Part shown: positions 1 through 8,108 of the stretch, one piece after another
How positions within the stretch are numbered: position 1 is the first letter of the stretch
How the letters are laid out: the number at the start of each line of letters is the position of its first letter
Origin: Marinobacterium arenosum
GTDB taxonomy: Bacteria > Pseudomonadota > Gammaproteobacteria > Pseudomonadales > Balneatricaceae
DNA: 64,000 nucleotides
Assembly (NCBI RefSeq): GCF_019795155.1
Contig: NZ_JAILYN010000009.1
Location: forward strand, 1 to 64,000
Direction: 5' to 3'
The notes under the pieces: model-generated
Databases searched by the model: none
The model's input: the letters and a program-made list of their open reading frames with translations, nothing else
Told to the model about the DNA's origin: nothing
Position numbers and translations under genes: made by a program

Positions 1-120
1 GAATAGGAGCCGGGGCCTCATCTACAGGGCAGTCTTTTCGACTTCGCAGCCCGCCTGGCTCACCGGCTCCTTGCGATGGGCGGTAGCTAATCACCCATCA
101 ACGAGAGATACAAGCAGCCC

Positions 121-458
121 GCTTCGAGGGCGGCACCTTCGGGCTGTGCCAAGGCCTGTCGCGGTCAGAGCCCGCTGCTACGGATGCCGTACTCCGTAGC
201 AGTCCGCTTCGAGGGCGACACCGTTGGACTGTGCCAAGGCCTGTCGCGGTCAGAGCCCGTTGCTACGGACGCCGTGCTCCGTAGCAGTCCGCTTCGAGGG
301 CGACACCGTCGGACCATGCTAACCTGTCGCGGTCAGAGCCCGCTGCTACGGATGCCGTACTCCGTAGCAGCCCGCTCCGAGGGCGACACCTTCGGACCGT
401 GCCAAGGCCTGTCGCGGTCAGAGCCCGCTGCTACGGACGCCGTGCTCCGTAGCAGCTC
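121..458. repeat. Four tandem 83-85 bp repeats, each with a stem-loop
   Basis: Four head-to-tail copies start at 121, 206, 291 and 374; three are 85 bp and the third is 83 bp. Each copy ends with the same inverted repeat, CTGCTACGGA ... TCCGTAGCAG, around an 8-base loop. The loop alternates between TGCCGTAC (copies 1 and 3) and CGCCGTGC (copies 2 and 4), so the two differences are paired. No unique spacers separate the copies, so it is not a CRISPR array. An open frame runs through part of the array but it simply translates the repeat and has no ribosome binding site. The flanks (1-120 and 459-503) show no gene. Confidence 0.85.
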
Positions 459-503
459 GCTTCGCGAGCGAGCGGAATTGGCACCGACTTTCGTTTGTCG
501 CCG

Positions 504-1253
504 CTAAGCACTACCCAGCATTGAAATAAGCATCATCATGCCGCTGAGTACCAGCAGGGCGCTGGCGATATGGCGGAACTGCTCCCGACTGATCCGCTTA
601 AGTGCCGCTTGGCCGAGCCGGTTGCCGAACACCGCACCTATCCCCAACAACACCCCCAGCGCCAACCAATGGCCGATATCAGGCAGGAACCAGAGATAGC
701 CGGCCAGTTTGCTGAGCTGCATCAGCAGGGTGCTGATCGCCTTGGTGGCGATCATCTCCTCCTTCTCCACCCGGTAGTTCAGGTAGAACGGGTTCATCAC
801 CGGGCCGACCGCGCCGATCAGCGCCGACAGCAACGCGGTGGCGAAACCGGCCGGCAGAAACCAGGCCAGCCGCATCGGGAAACTCAAGCGGCCCTTGAAC
901 AGGTAGTCGTTAAGTCCGTTGACGATCAGGAACAGCGCCACCAGTCCGCTGAGCCAGGGCAGGCTGATCCGGCTGAACAGCCAGCTGCCGAGCAGCGCGC
1001 CGCTGATGATGCCGGGCAGCAGCCAGGCCAGGATCGACCAGTTGACCTGTTGCCGGTACAGCCAGCCACGGTGCAGGGCGCCGATTACCGAACCGACGCA
1101 GAGTACCGGGGCCACCAGGCGCAACGGCAATACCAGGTTCAACAGCGGAATGCTCAGCAGCGCACCGCCGCCGGCGGCCAGCGAACTGAACAGCCAGCCG
1201 AGGGTGCCGGCGGCGATCAGGATCAGAGCGGAGGCGAGGGTAATTTCAAGCAT
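504..1253 (-). CDS. TauE/SafE (TSUP) family membrane exporter
   Basis: This 249-residue protein is almost entirely hydrophobic, with about eight predicted membrane segments. An N-terminal glycine-rich turn (GGGALLSIPLL) follows the first helix and a related segment begins the second half (LSALIGAVGPVMNPFYLNYR), the two-repeat layout of the TauE/SafE/YfcA family. Family members export small anions such as sulfite, sulfoacetate or other organosulfur compounds from the cytoplasm. I chose the ATG at 1253 (MLEITL) over an in-frame TTG at 1271, because the extra residues are not family-like. The gene stands alone, convergent with the repeat array. The substrate cannot be told from sequence, although a sulfur anion would fit the neighbouring sulfhydrogenase-type operon. 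Confidence 0.85.
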   Translation of the reverse strand: MLEITLASALILIAAGTLGWLFSSLAAGGGALLSIPLLNLVLPLRLVAPVLCVGSVIGALHRGWLYRQQVNWSILAWLLPGIISGALLGSWLFSRISLPWLSGLVALFLIVNGLNDYLFKGRLSFPMRLAWFLPAGFATALLSALIGAVGPVMNPFYLNYRVEKEEMIATKAISTLLMQLSKLAGYLWFLPDIGHWLALGVLLGIGAVFGNRLGQAALKRISREQFRHIASALLVLSGMMMLISMLGSA

Positions 1254-1461
1254 CGGCGCAGTGTATCCCAAGGCGGCGGCCGAGGGCAGGAGTCCTGATC
1301 AGACTTGCAGCCGGATGGCGACAGGATAGGGGAGGCCTCATGAACCGGAAAAGCCGCTGCCTGCTATCTGTCCCGTGTTCCGCTTCGATATCGCTTGCCG
1401 CTCTCCGAAGGGGCATAAAATTGACTAGGCTGTAGTGGCGATCCAAAGAAGGAGTGCCGCG

Positions 1462-2574
1462 ATGGGGCAACCGGCGACAGGGTTTCTGGCCAGGGCCGAC
1501 TTGCAGCGGTTGATCGAGCTGATCCGGGCCGACGGCTACCGGCTGCTCGGTCCGCAACTGCGTGACGGCGCGCTGCAGTTTCTCGAACTGGAATCGACCG
1601 ACCAGCTGCCGCGCCGCCAGCAGGCGGAGCAGGCACCGGGCTATTACCGGCTGCAGACCAGCGAGTCGGCGCGCTGGTTCGATATCGTCAACGGCCCCCA
1701 GGCATTGAAACCGCTGCTGTTCGCGCCACGTGAAACCCTCTGGCGGTCCGAACAGCGAGCCGACGGCACGCTCTGTTTCCAGCCCCCCGAGCGCCCGTCA
1801 CAGCCGCTGGCGCTGCTCGGCGTGCGCAGTTGCGATCTGGCGGCGCTGCAACTGCAGGACCGCCACTTCCTGCGCGATGACCTGGCCGACGACGCCTACG
1901 CCGCCCGCCGTCGCGGCCTGCTGCTGGTGGCGGTCAACTGCAACGCACCGGCCGACACCTGTTTCTGCGCCTCCACCGGCGACGGTCCCAGCGCCGAGCA
2001 GGGCTACGACCTCTGTCTGACCGAGCTGGACCACGGCTTCCTGCTGCAGGTCGGCAGCGAACGTGGCCGGCAGCTGGCCAACCAGCTGCCGCTGAGTGAG
2101 GTGACCGAGACGATGCTGCAACAGCAGGCCGACCAGCACCAGGCGGCGGTGGCCTGCCAGTCGCGCCGGCTGCCGGTCATCGCCGCCGGCGATCTGCAGC
2201 AGCGCCATGCGCATCCCCACTGGCAGGCGGTGGCCGAGCGCTGCCTGGCCTGCGGCAACTGTACCCAGGTCTGCCCGACCTGTTTCTGCCACCGCGAGCA
2301 GCCGCTGGCCAGTCTGGAGTTCCGCTATACCGGCCAGCAGCGCGAGTGGGACTCCTGCTTCGGCGACGGTCACGCCTATCTGGCCGGCTTCCAGGTGCGG
2401 CCCGATATCGCCAGCCGCTACCGGCAATGGCTGACTCATAAACTGGACAGCTGGCAGCAGCAGTACGGCCGTAGTGGCTGTGTCGGTTGCGGACGCTGCA
2501 TCAGCTGGTGCCCGGTGGGGATCGACCTGGTCGTCGAAGCCGACGCCCTGATGAAGGAGCCGCCATGCAACTGA
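1462..2574 (+). CDS. hydB: Group 3b [NiFe] hydrogenase (sulfhydrogenase) beta subunit, 4Fe-4S protein
   Basis: The first gene of a five-gene operon encodes a 370-residue iron-sulfur protein. It resembles the beta subunit of cytoplasmic sulfhydrogenases and AsrA of anaerobic sulfite reductase. The C-terminal third carries two ferredoxin-type clusters, CLACGNCTQVCPTCFCH near residue 261 and CVGCGRCISWCP near residue 340. In the family this subunit relays electrons between the NAD(P)-reducing flavoprotein and the hydrogenase dimer. The ATG at 1462 is preceded by AAGGAG at 1449-1454, which decides against the upstream in-frame GTG. The stop overlaps the start of the gamma subunit by 10 bp, so translation is probably coupled. 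Confidence 0.9.
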   Translation: MGQPATGFLARADLQRLIELIRADGYRLLGPQLRDGALQFLELESTDQLPRRQQAEQAPGYYRLQTSESARWFDIVNGPQALKPLLFAPRETLWRSEQRADGTLCFQPPERPSQPLALLGVRSCDLAALQLQDRHFLRDDLADDAYAARRRGLLLVAVNCNAPADTCFCASTGDGPSAEQGYDLCLTELDHGFLLQVGSERGRQLANQLPLSEVTETMLQQQADQHQAAVACQSRRLPVIAAGDLQQRHAHPHWQAVAERCLACGNCTQVCPTCFCHREQPLASLEFRYTGQQREWDSCFGDGHAYLAGFQVRPDIASRYRQWLTHKLDSWQQQYGRSGCVGCGRCISWCPVGIDLVVEADALMKEPPCN

Positions 2575-3401
2575 ATCCGCAACTGCCGGTTAGCGCCGAG
2601 GTGATCGACCGAGTGCAGGAGTCGCCCAGCATCTTCACCCTGCGCCTGCGGCTGGTCGATCCGCAACAGCAGCGGGCCTACAGCTTCCAGCCCGGCCAGT
2701 TCAATATGCTCTATCTGTTCGGCGTCGGCGAGGTGGCGATCTCGATCGTCTCCGACCCCCAGGACGAAACCCTGATCGACCATACCATCCGGGTGGTCGG
2801 CCGGGTCACCGAGGGATTGGCGAAACTGCAGCCGGGCCAGCAGATCGGTCTGCGTGGGCCGTTCGGTCGCGGCTGGCCGATGGCCCAGGCGCAGGGACGC
2901 GACCTGCTGATTGTCACCGGCGGGCTGGGCTGCGCGCCGGTGGTGGCGGTGATCAACTACGTGCTGCTCAGGCGCGAGCAGTTCGGCCGGCTGACCATCA
3001 TCCAGGGGGTCAAGCATGCCGACGACCTGATCTGGCGTGCACGTTACGACTACTGGAGTCGGCTGCCCAATACCGAGGTGCTGATCGCCGCCGATCAGGG
3101 CGGGCCGCTGTGGCCGTTTCACCATGGCCGGGTCACCGACCTGCTGGAACGGCTGGAGCTGGTGCCGGCGCGCAGCATCGCCATGCTGTGCGGGCCGGAG
3201 GGGATGCTGAAGGCGGCCAGCGAGGGGCTCCGCCGGCAGGGGTTGGCCGGTGACGATATCTACCTGAGCATGGAGCGCAATATGCAGTGCGCGCTCGGTT
3301 TCTGCGGCCACTGCCAGTACGGCGCCGATTTCATCTGCCGCGACGGGCCGGTATTCAGTTACCGCCAGATCGCCGACCGGCTCGGCCGGAGGGGCGTCTG
3401 A
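2565..3401 (+). CDS. hydG: Group 3b hydrogenase gamma subunit, FAD/NAD(P) reductase
   Basis: A 278-residue ferredoxin-reductase-type flavoprotein. The N-terminal half is the FAD-binding barrel (QPGQFNMLYLFGVGEVAISI), followed by the NAD(P)-binding fold (TGGLGCAPVVAVINY). A C-terminal cysteine cluster (CALGFCGHCQYGADFIC, near residue 242) matches the dihydroorotate dehydrogenase electron-transfer subunit type and binds [2Fe-2S]. In the complex it exchanges electrons with the pyridine nucleotide pool. The start ATG lies inside the end of hydB with GAAGGAG ahead of it, and its stop overlaps the next start as TGATG. Family assignment is firm; NADPH versus NADH preference is not visible. Confidence 0.9.
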   Translation: MQLNPQLPVSAEVIDRVQESPSIFTLRLRLVDPQQQRAYSFQPGQFNMLYLFGVGEVAISIVSDPQDETLIDHTIRVVGRVTEGLAKLQPGQQIGLRGPFGRGWPMAQAQGRDLLIVTGGLGCAPVVAVINYVLLRREQFGRLTIIQGVKHADDLIWRARYDYWSRLPNTEVLIAADQGGPLWPFHHGRVTDLLERLELVPARSIAMLCGPEGMLKAASEGLRRQGLAGDDIYLSMERNMQCALGFCGHCQYGADFICRDGPVFSYRQIADRLGRRGV

Positions 3402-4198
3402 TGGCCGACATGATGACCGACAAACCCAGGGTGGCGGTGCACAAGTTCAGCTCCTGCGACGGCTGTCAGCTGGCGTTCCTGAACATGGGCGACGACCTGC
3501 TGACGTTGCTGGCGCAGCTGGAGGTGGTCCATTTCGCCGAGATGGGGGTGGTCGACGAGACGGCCGAGGCGGATATCGCCTTTGTCGAGGGCAGCGTGTT
3601 TACCGCCCATGACCGCGAGCGGATTCAGCGGATCCGCCGGCAGAGCCGCTATCTGATCACCATCGGCGCCTGCGCCACCAGCGGCGGTGTGCAGGCGCTG
3701 CGCAACTATGCCGACGACGGCGCCGACTGGTGCCAGGCGATCTACGCCAGCCCGCAGTATATCGACAGCCTGGCGACATCGACGCCGATCCGCCAGCACG
3801 TCAAGGTGGACTTCGAACTCTGGGGCTGCCCGATCAACTCGCGCCAGCTGGTGGCGCTGTTCAATGCCCTGCTGCGCGGTGTGAAGCCGGCCGAGCAGAG
3901 TGAGAAGGTCTGCCTGGAGTGCAAGCGCAATCTCAATGTCTGCACCCTGGTGGCCAGCGGCCAGCCCTGCCTGGGCGCGGTCACCCGGGCCGGCTGCGGC
4001 GCGCTCTGCCCCCGTTTCGGCCGCGACTGCTACGGTTGCTACGGCCCGTCGGAGCTGCCTAACGCCGCCTCGCTGGGCCGCTGGTTCGAGGGGATCGGTT
4101 TGAGCCGCGCGGCGAGCCGGCGCCGCTTCAAACTGATCCACAGCACCGCCTTTGAAGCGCAACACCGCAAGGAGGCCGACGATGGCGCGCAAAGTTGA
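3401..4198 (+). CDS. hydD: Group 3b hydrogenase delta (small) subunit
   Basis: This 265-residue protein is the hydrogenase small subunit, related to the 20-kDa (NuoB-like) subunit of complex I. The proximal cluster cysteines are seen in KFSSCDGCQLAFLNM near the N terminus, with further ligands in GACATSGG and in the cysteine-rich C-terminal half (CLECKRNLNVC; GCGALCPRFGRDCYGCYGP). There is no twin-arginine signal peptide, so the enzyme is cytoplasmic, as expected for group 3. The start overlaps the upstream stop by one base (TGATG). It ends 17 bp beyond the start of the large subunit, consistent with equimolar coupled translation. Confidence 0.9.
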   Translation: MADMMTDKPRVAVHKFSSCDGCQLAFLNMGDDLLTLLAQLEVVHFAEMGVVDETAEADIAFVEGSVFTAHDRERIQRIRRQSRYLITIGACATSGGVQALRNYADDGADWCQAIYASPQYIDSLATSTPIRQHVKVDFELWGCPINSRQLVALFNALLRGVKPAEQSEKVCLECKRNLNVCTLVASGQPCLGAVTRAGCGALCPRFGRDCYGCYGPSELPNAASLGRWFEGIGLSRAASRRRFKLIHSTAFEAQHRKEADDGAQS

Positions 4199-5474
4199 TC
4201 TCAATGTGCCGATCCTGGCGCGGGTCGAGGGGGAGGGCGCGCTGGAGCTGAAGATCCGCAAGAAGCGGATCAAGAAGCTGCAGTTGCGGATCTACGAACC
4301 GCCGCGCTTCTTCGAGAAGTTCCTCGAGGGGCGCCACTACGACGAGCTGCCGGACCTGGTGGCGCGGATCTGCGGTATCTGCCCGGTGGCCTACCAGACC
4401 AGTGCGGTCAACGCCCTGGAGAGTCTGTTCGGGGTCGAGGTCGGCCCCTGGGTGGCGGCGATGCGCCGGGTGCTCTATTGCGGCGAGTGGATCGAAAGCC
4501 ACGCGCTGCATATCCACCTGCTGGCGCTGCCGGACTTTTTCGGTTACGACAGCGGGGTGGCGATGGCCAGGGACTACCCGGAGCAGATCGGGCGCGGGCT
4601 CAGGTTGCAGGCGCTGGGCAACGACCTGATGCGGCTGCTCGGCGCCCGCTCGGTGCACCCGGTCGGTATCCGGGTCGGCGGCTTTCACCGGGCGCCGGAC
4701 CCCGGCGAGGTGGGGCGGATACTGGAGCGGCTGCACGCGGCGCTGCCGGAGGCGGCGCAGATGGTGCAGTGGCTGGCCAGTATCGAGCGGCCGCGCTATC
4801 CGCAGAGCTTCACTTCGGTGGCGCTGCGCAGCCCGCAGGGCTACGCGATCGACAACGGCGCACTGGTCAGCAGCGGCAGCCTGGCACTGAAGCCGGCGCA
4901 GTACCCGGACCATTTTGAAGAGTTCCAGGCGCCGCACTCCACCGCGCTCTGGAGCCAGCTGCATGGCGAGCCCTATCTGGTCGGTCCGCTGGCCCGCTTG
5001 AACCTCAATGCCGGCCAGTTGGCGACCGACTGCGATTGCGCCTTGAATGGAACGCTCAGCAATTTTCCGTCGCAGGATATGTTCGACAGCATGCTGGCGC
5101 GCGGTATCGAGATCTGCTGGGCGTTGAGCGAGGCCGCCCGCCTGCTGGAAAGCTACCAGCTGCCGGATCGGCCGGCCGTCGAGGTGCAGCCGCGTGCCGG
5201 CGTCGGTTGCGGTTGGAGCGAGGCGCCGCGCGGCCTGCTGTGGCACCGCTATGAGCTGGATGGCGAGGGCCTGGTACGCAGTGCCCGGATCGTGCCGCCG
5301 ACCAGCCAGAACCAGGCCCGCATCGAGCAGGACCTGCACCATGCGCTGGAGGCATACGGACTCGACCGACCGGTGGCAGAGTTGCGTCAGCTCTGCGAGC
5401 AGGTGATCCGCAACTACGACCCCTGTATCTCATGCGCCACCCATTTCCTGAACCTCAAATTGGATCGGCCATGA
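4182..5474 (+). CDS. hydA: Group 3b [NiFe] hydrogenase alpha (large, catalytic) subunit
   Basis: The catalytic subunit has 430 residues. Both nickel-binding pairs are intact: RICGICPVAY near residue 64 and DPCISCATH at the C terminus (C415, C418, H421). Residues after the second pair (HFLNLKLDRP) form the short C-terminal extension normally cut off by a maturation protease, and such a protease is encoded next door. The ATG at 4182 has AAGGAGG about 7 bases upstream, favouring it over the in-frame start at 4152. Family members oxidise or evolve H2 coupled to NADP(H), and some also reduce elemental sulfur or polysulfide to H2S. Sulfur reductase activity here is inference only. Confidence 0.92.
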   Translation: MARKVDLNVPILARVEGEGALELKIRKKRIKKLQLRIYEPPRFFEKFLEGRHYDELPDLVARICGICPVAYQTSAVNALESLFGVEVGPWVAAMRRVLYCGEWIESHALHIHLLALPDFFGYDSGVAMARDYPEQIGRGLRLQALGNDLMRLLGARSVHPVGIRVGGFHRAPDPGEVGRILERLHAALPEAAQMVQWLASIERPRYPQSFTSVALRSPQGYAIDNGALVSSGSLALKPAQYPDHFEEFQAPHSTALWSQLHGEPYLVGPLARLNLNAGQLATDCDCALNGTLSNFPSQDMFDSMLARGIEICWALSEAARLLESYQLPDRPAVEVQPRAGVGCGWSEAPRGLLWHRYELDGEGLVRSARIVPPTSQNQARIEQDLHHALEAYGLDRPVAELRQLCEQVIRNYDPCISCATHFLNLKLDRP

Positions 5475-5932
5475 CAAAGATTATCGCGATCGGCTCGCCC
5501 CACGGTGATGACCGCTTTGGCTGGGTATTGCTGCAACGGCTGGTGGCCGCCGGTGTGCCCGCCGGCCTGGAGCTGACCGCGTTGGACCGGCCCGGTCCCG
5601 GCCTGCTGCAGCAACTGTCGCCGGAGCGGCCGACGCTGCTGGTCGATGCGGTCGATGCCGGCCTGCCGCCGGGGCAATTGCTCTGGCTGACACCCGATCA
5701 GCTGCCCTCGGTCGCCGCATCAACGGGCGACAGCCATGGCATCGGCCTGCTCGACTCGCTACAGTTGGCGACGGCGCTGGGCAAGCCGTTGCCGCCGCTG
5801 CAACTGCTGCTCTGCCAACTGCAACAGGTGCAGCCGATGGCGGAGCTGAGTCCGGCGATCGAGGCGGCGCTCGAGCCGGCCTGTGCCCAGGTCGAGCAAT
5901 GGCTGACCGCCAACAACCGGTCTACTGAGTAG
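5471..5932 (+). CDS. Hydrogenase maturation protease (HyaD/HycI family)
   Basis: A 153-residue protein beginning MTKIIAIGSPHGDDRFGW. The GxGxxxxGDD-type opening (here GSPHGDDRFG) and the later acidic motif LLVDAVDAG supply the nickel-sensing acidic residues of hydrogenase-specific endopeptidases. These enzymes remove the C-terminal peptide of the large subunit after nickel insertion. The start overlaps the hydA stop as ATGA, so it is the fifth gene of the operon. The first glycine motif has serine-proline-histidine in place of the more usual GNxxxG pattern, a divergence often seen in group 3 proteases. None of the general hyp assembly genes lie in this window. Confidence 0.85.
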   Translation: MTKIIAIGSPHGDDRFGWVLLQRLVAAGVPAGLELTALDRPGPGLLQQLSPERPTLLVDAVDAGLPPGQLLWLTPDQLPSVAASTGDSHGIGLLDSLQLATALGKPLPPLQLLLCQLQQVQPMAELSPAIEAALEPACAQVEQWLTANNRSTE

Positions 5933-5942
5933 GAAACCTGCC

Positions 5943-6254
5943 GTGTATAAATTGTGCTTTTTTGTGCCCGACGAAAACCTTGATGCGGTCAAGCGTGCGT
6001 TGTTCGACATCGGTGTCGGCAAGATCGGTGATTACGACTGCTGCTGCTGGCAGACCCGGGGGATCGGCCAGTTCCGGCCGCTGGCCGGCAGCAACCCGCA
6101 TATCGGCCAGCAGGGCGAAGTGGAACAGTTGACCGAGTGGAAGGTGGAGATGGTCTGCGCCGATGACCGGATCGCCCAGGCGGTGGCGACCCTGAAGCAG
6201 GCCCACCCCTATGAGGAGGTGGCCTACGACGTCTGGCGGCTGGCGGAGTTCTAG
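5943..6254 (+). CDS. NIF3-like / YqfO C-terminal-type domain protein
   Basis: A 103-residue protein (MYKLCFFVPDENLDAV ... HPYEEVAYDVWRL). The closing HPYEEVAYDV segment and overall length match the stand-alone version of the NIF3/YqfO domain that folds like CutA and PII. These proteins are widespread and their role is unclear; metal or small-molecule binding has been proposed. The start is GTG at 5943 with a TAGGAAA upstream element that overlaps the hydrogenase protease stop. It lies 10 bp after that gene and may be cotranscribed, but the family usually has no link to hydrogenase. Confidence 0.8.
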   Translation: MYKLCFFVPDENLDAVKRALFDIGVGKIGDYDCCCWQTRGIGQFRPLAGSNPHIGQQGEVEQLTEWKVEMVCADDRIAQAVATLKQAHPYEEVAYDVWRLAEF

Positions 6255-6272
6255 GGTAGAACTCCACCCGCT

Positions 6273-7166
6273 TCAGGCCCTCTGCGGCCGGCGTAGCTGG
6301 TATAACCGGTCGCCCCAGAAAAACAGTGCCAGGCCGGCGATGATCACGCTGGTGCCGGCCCAGACCCTCGCCGTCACCAGTTCATTGTTGAGCCAGCTGC
6401 CGAGCATCAATGCGAAAACCGGCGTCATCAGGGTGACCAGTGCCACGGTGCTCGGCGGCAGGCGGCTCAGGATGTGGAAATAGCTGACGAAGCCGACCAG
6501 CGATCCGAATATCGCCAGATAGAGGATCGCCCAGGGTGAATGGCTGCTGAAATCCAGTGTGGGCGCTTGGCCGTCGAGCAGCAGCCAGAGCGCGCCGTAA
6601 CAGGGCAGGCTCATGATCAGCGCACCGACCGTCTGGGACAGCGGGTGGATATCCAGTGCCTCCCGCTTGATCAACACGCCACTCAGGCTGAACAGCACCA
6701 CCGCCAGCAGCAGCAGCGCGAAGCCGGGCCAGCTGTCGCCATTGACGGTGGCGCCGTCGAGAAAGATCCAGCCCAGCCCCGCCAGACCGACGGCACAGGC
6801 CAGCCAACGGTGCGCTGCCAGCGGTGCTTCGCGCAGTAACGGCTGGGCGAGCAGGGCCGAGATCACCGGCGACAGGCCGAACACCACCGAGATTAGACCC
6901 GAGGGGATGTAACGGACTGCCACATAGGTGGCGCTCATGGCGCCGAATATCCCCAGGGTTGCGTAGCCATAGGAGCGCAGCGCGCTGCGGTGCCATGGCA
7001 GCTCCAGGCGCAGTGCGCGTACCAGCAGCCAGCCCAACAGCGCGGCGATCGCCATGCGCAGCCAGGCGGCCATCAGCGGGTGAACGGTTTCACTGCTCCA
7101 GGCCACGCCCAGCGGGGTGGTGGCCCAGATTACCAGTACAGCCAGATAGGCGGTTGGTACGGACAT
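6273..7166 (-). CDS. EamA/DMT family transporter
   Basis: A 297-residue integral membrane protein with about ten hydrophobic segments arranged as two EamA repeats (roughly residues 5-135 and 148-280). Motifs such as WATTPLGVAWSSE near the start and GASLVGFVSYFHIL-type segments in the second half are typical of drug/metabolite exporters related to RhtA and YedA. The family exports amino acids and other metabolites; the substrate here is unknown. ATG at 7166 is preceded by AAGGAG at a good distance, while an upstream in-frame extension has no membrane character. The long 5' leader contains a terminator-like hairpin and a short ORF, described separately. Confidence 0.85.
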   Translation of the reverse strand: MSVPTAYLAVLVIWATTPLGVAWSSETVHPLMAAWLRMAIAALLGWLLVRALRLELPWHRSALRSYGYATLGIFGAMSATYVAVRYIPSGLISVVFGLSPVISALLAQPLLREAPLAAHRWLACAVGLAGLGWIFLDGATVNGDSWPGFALLLLAVVLFSLSGVLIKREALDIHPLSQTVGALIMSLPCYGALWLLLDGQAPTLDFSSHSPWAILYLAIFGSLVGFVSYFHILSRLPPSTVALVTLMTPVFALMLGSWLNNELVTARVWAGTSVIIAGLALFFWGDRLYQLRRPQRA

Positions 7167-7230
7167 CTGTGTCGCTCCTTGTCGCTCATGAGAACTCCCT
7201 GTTTCCGTCGCTGGCGCAGCCTCCCCGGCC

Positions 7231-7270
7231 CATAAATAAAGAGGCCGCAGGCGGGAGCGCTGCGGCCTCG
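7231..7270 (-). terminator. Terminator-like hairpin in the EamA leader (possible attenuator)
   Basis: On the minus strand, GAGGCCGCAG and CTGCGGCCTC form a perfect 10-bp stem around a 9-base loop and are followed at once by TTTATTTA. It sits between a 29-codon ORF and the EamA start, 65-100 bp upstream of that start. This is the position of an attenuator rather than an end-of-gene terminator. A competing stem can be drawn from CCGGTT and AACCGG just upstream. Confidence 0.55.
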
Positions 7271-7296
7271 GAAACCCGGTTACTGACTGGAACCGG

Positions 7297-7386
7297 TCAA
7301 TTCCCGACCGCGGACGGCCGCAGCCAGCGGGCCACTGGGGCCTGCAGGACGGTTGCAGCAAATCGGTGGTAGGGACGATGAATCAT
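7297..7386 (-). CDS. Candidate leader peptide upstream of the EamA exporter
   Basis: A 29-codon ORF starts with ATG at 7386 and stops at 7297, about 28 bp before the terminator-like hairpin. It would read MIHRPYHRFAATVLQAPVAR followed by WLRPSAVGN. Preceding bases (GGAAACCCTT) give only a weak ribosome binding site. There is no run of one regulatory amino acid, so a classic amino-acid attenuator is not proven. Size, position and the hairpin downstream are the only support. Confidence 0.3.
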   Translation of the reverse strand: MIHRPYHRFAATVLQAPVARWLRPSAVGN

Positions 7387-8108
7387 AAGGGTTTCCAATT
7401 CAGTGAACTCGCATCATGCGCCCGTTCTGAAGCTGCGGTCAAGCATAGGGGCTGAACGCTGGCGATGGCGCTCGGTTGCCGCGACTCGCATGGCAATCAA
7501 CAGTCCTGCGGGCTTGCACCCCGCCAAGCGCCAATATGCTGTTATCAGCTTGCAGCTTGCAGCTTGCAGCTTGCAGCTTGCAGCTTGCAGCTTGCAGCTT
7601 GCAGCTTGCAGCTTGCAGCTTGCAGCTTGCAGCTGTGAATAACCGGGTTATCCACGGCTTCTGTGGGTAACTTGTGGGGTAACGTGGGAGTAACCTTAGA
7701 ATAGCTGTCGCCACCGCCCGTTTTCGGGCACTACGGCTTTGCTGGTGGATTTTTCAGCATCCGCTGAAAATGCCTCCAGGCCCCATATGTCAAGGGCCTT
7801 CGCCGATTGTTCCGATGCTTTTCCGATGAGCCGTCAAGACTTGATTTGTAGTTTTTTTACATGAATTCGACATCCGGATGTCATCCGCTTGTTAACAGCG
7901 GTACCGGAAATCGATCCTGTTGGGCAGGTTTTAGAATGGGGCTGTGGATAAGCTGTGGTTTAAAGCCTGTGCCAGGCACAGCTTTGCATCAGCCGACGAT
8001 GCTTATTCAGACGGGGATTATCCTGGCGCGATAGCAATGCGTAGAACCGCGCGCGTGCTGGGAGTGAAACGTCCGGCAACAACTTGGCAGGCCTTCAGCG
8101 CGTTGGCT
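7387..8108. other. Gene-poor interval with repeat, hairpin and DnaA-box-like sites
   Basis: No convincing gene lies here. The interval holds the TGCAGCT heptamer array (7546-7634), a DnaA-box-like TTATCCACG at 7648-7656, a hairpin at 7742-7779 built on TTTTCAGC/GCTGAAAA, a perfect 14-bp palindrome GACATCCGGATGTC at 7869-7882, and a perfect DnaA-box sequence TGTGGATAA at 7943-7951. Open frames crossing the array only translate the repeat. Confidence 0.6.
7546..7634. repeat. Heptamer tandem array (TGCAGCT)12
   Basis: Twelve perfect copies of TGCAGCT run from 7551 to 7634, preceded by a partial CAGCT. Because seven is not a multiple of three, the same peptide pattern appears in several frames on both strands, which explains the open frames over it. 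Copy number of such perfect arrays changes readily by slippage. Confidence 0.95.

Noticed and set aside
121-458. CRISPR array
   Set aside because: The copies abut with no unique spacers and each copy is 83-85 bp, with no cas genes nearby.
7439-7714. Leucine/glutamine/alanine/cysteine repeat proteins on both strands
   Set aside because: They only translate the TGCAGCT heptamer array in different frames and lack start signals.
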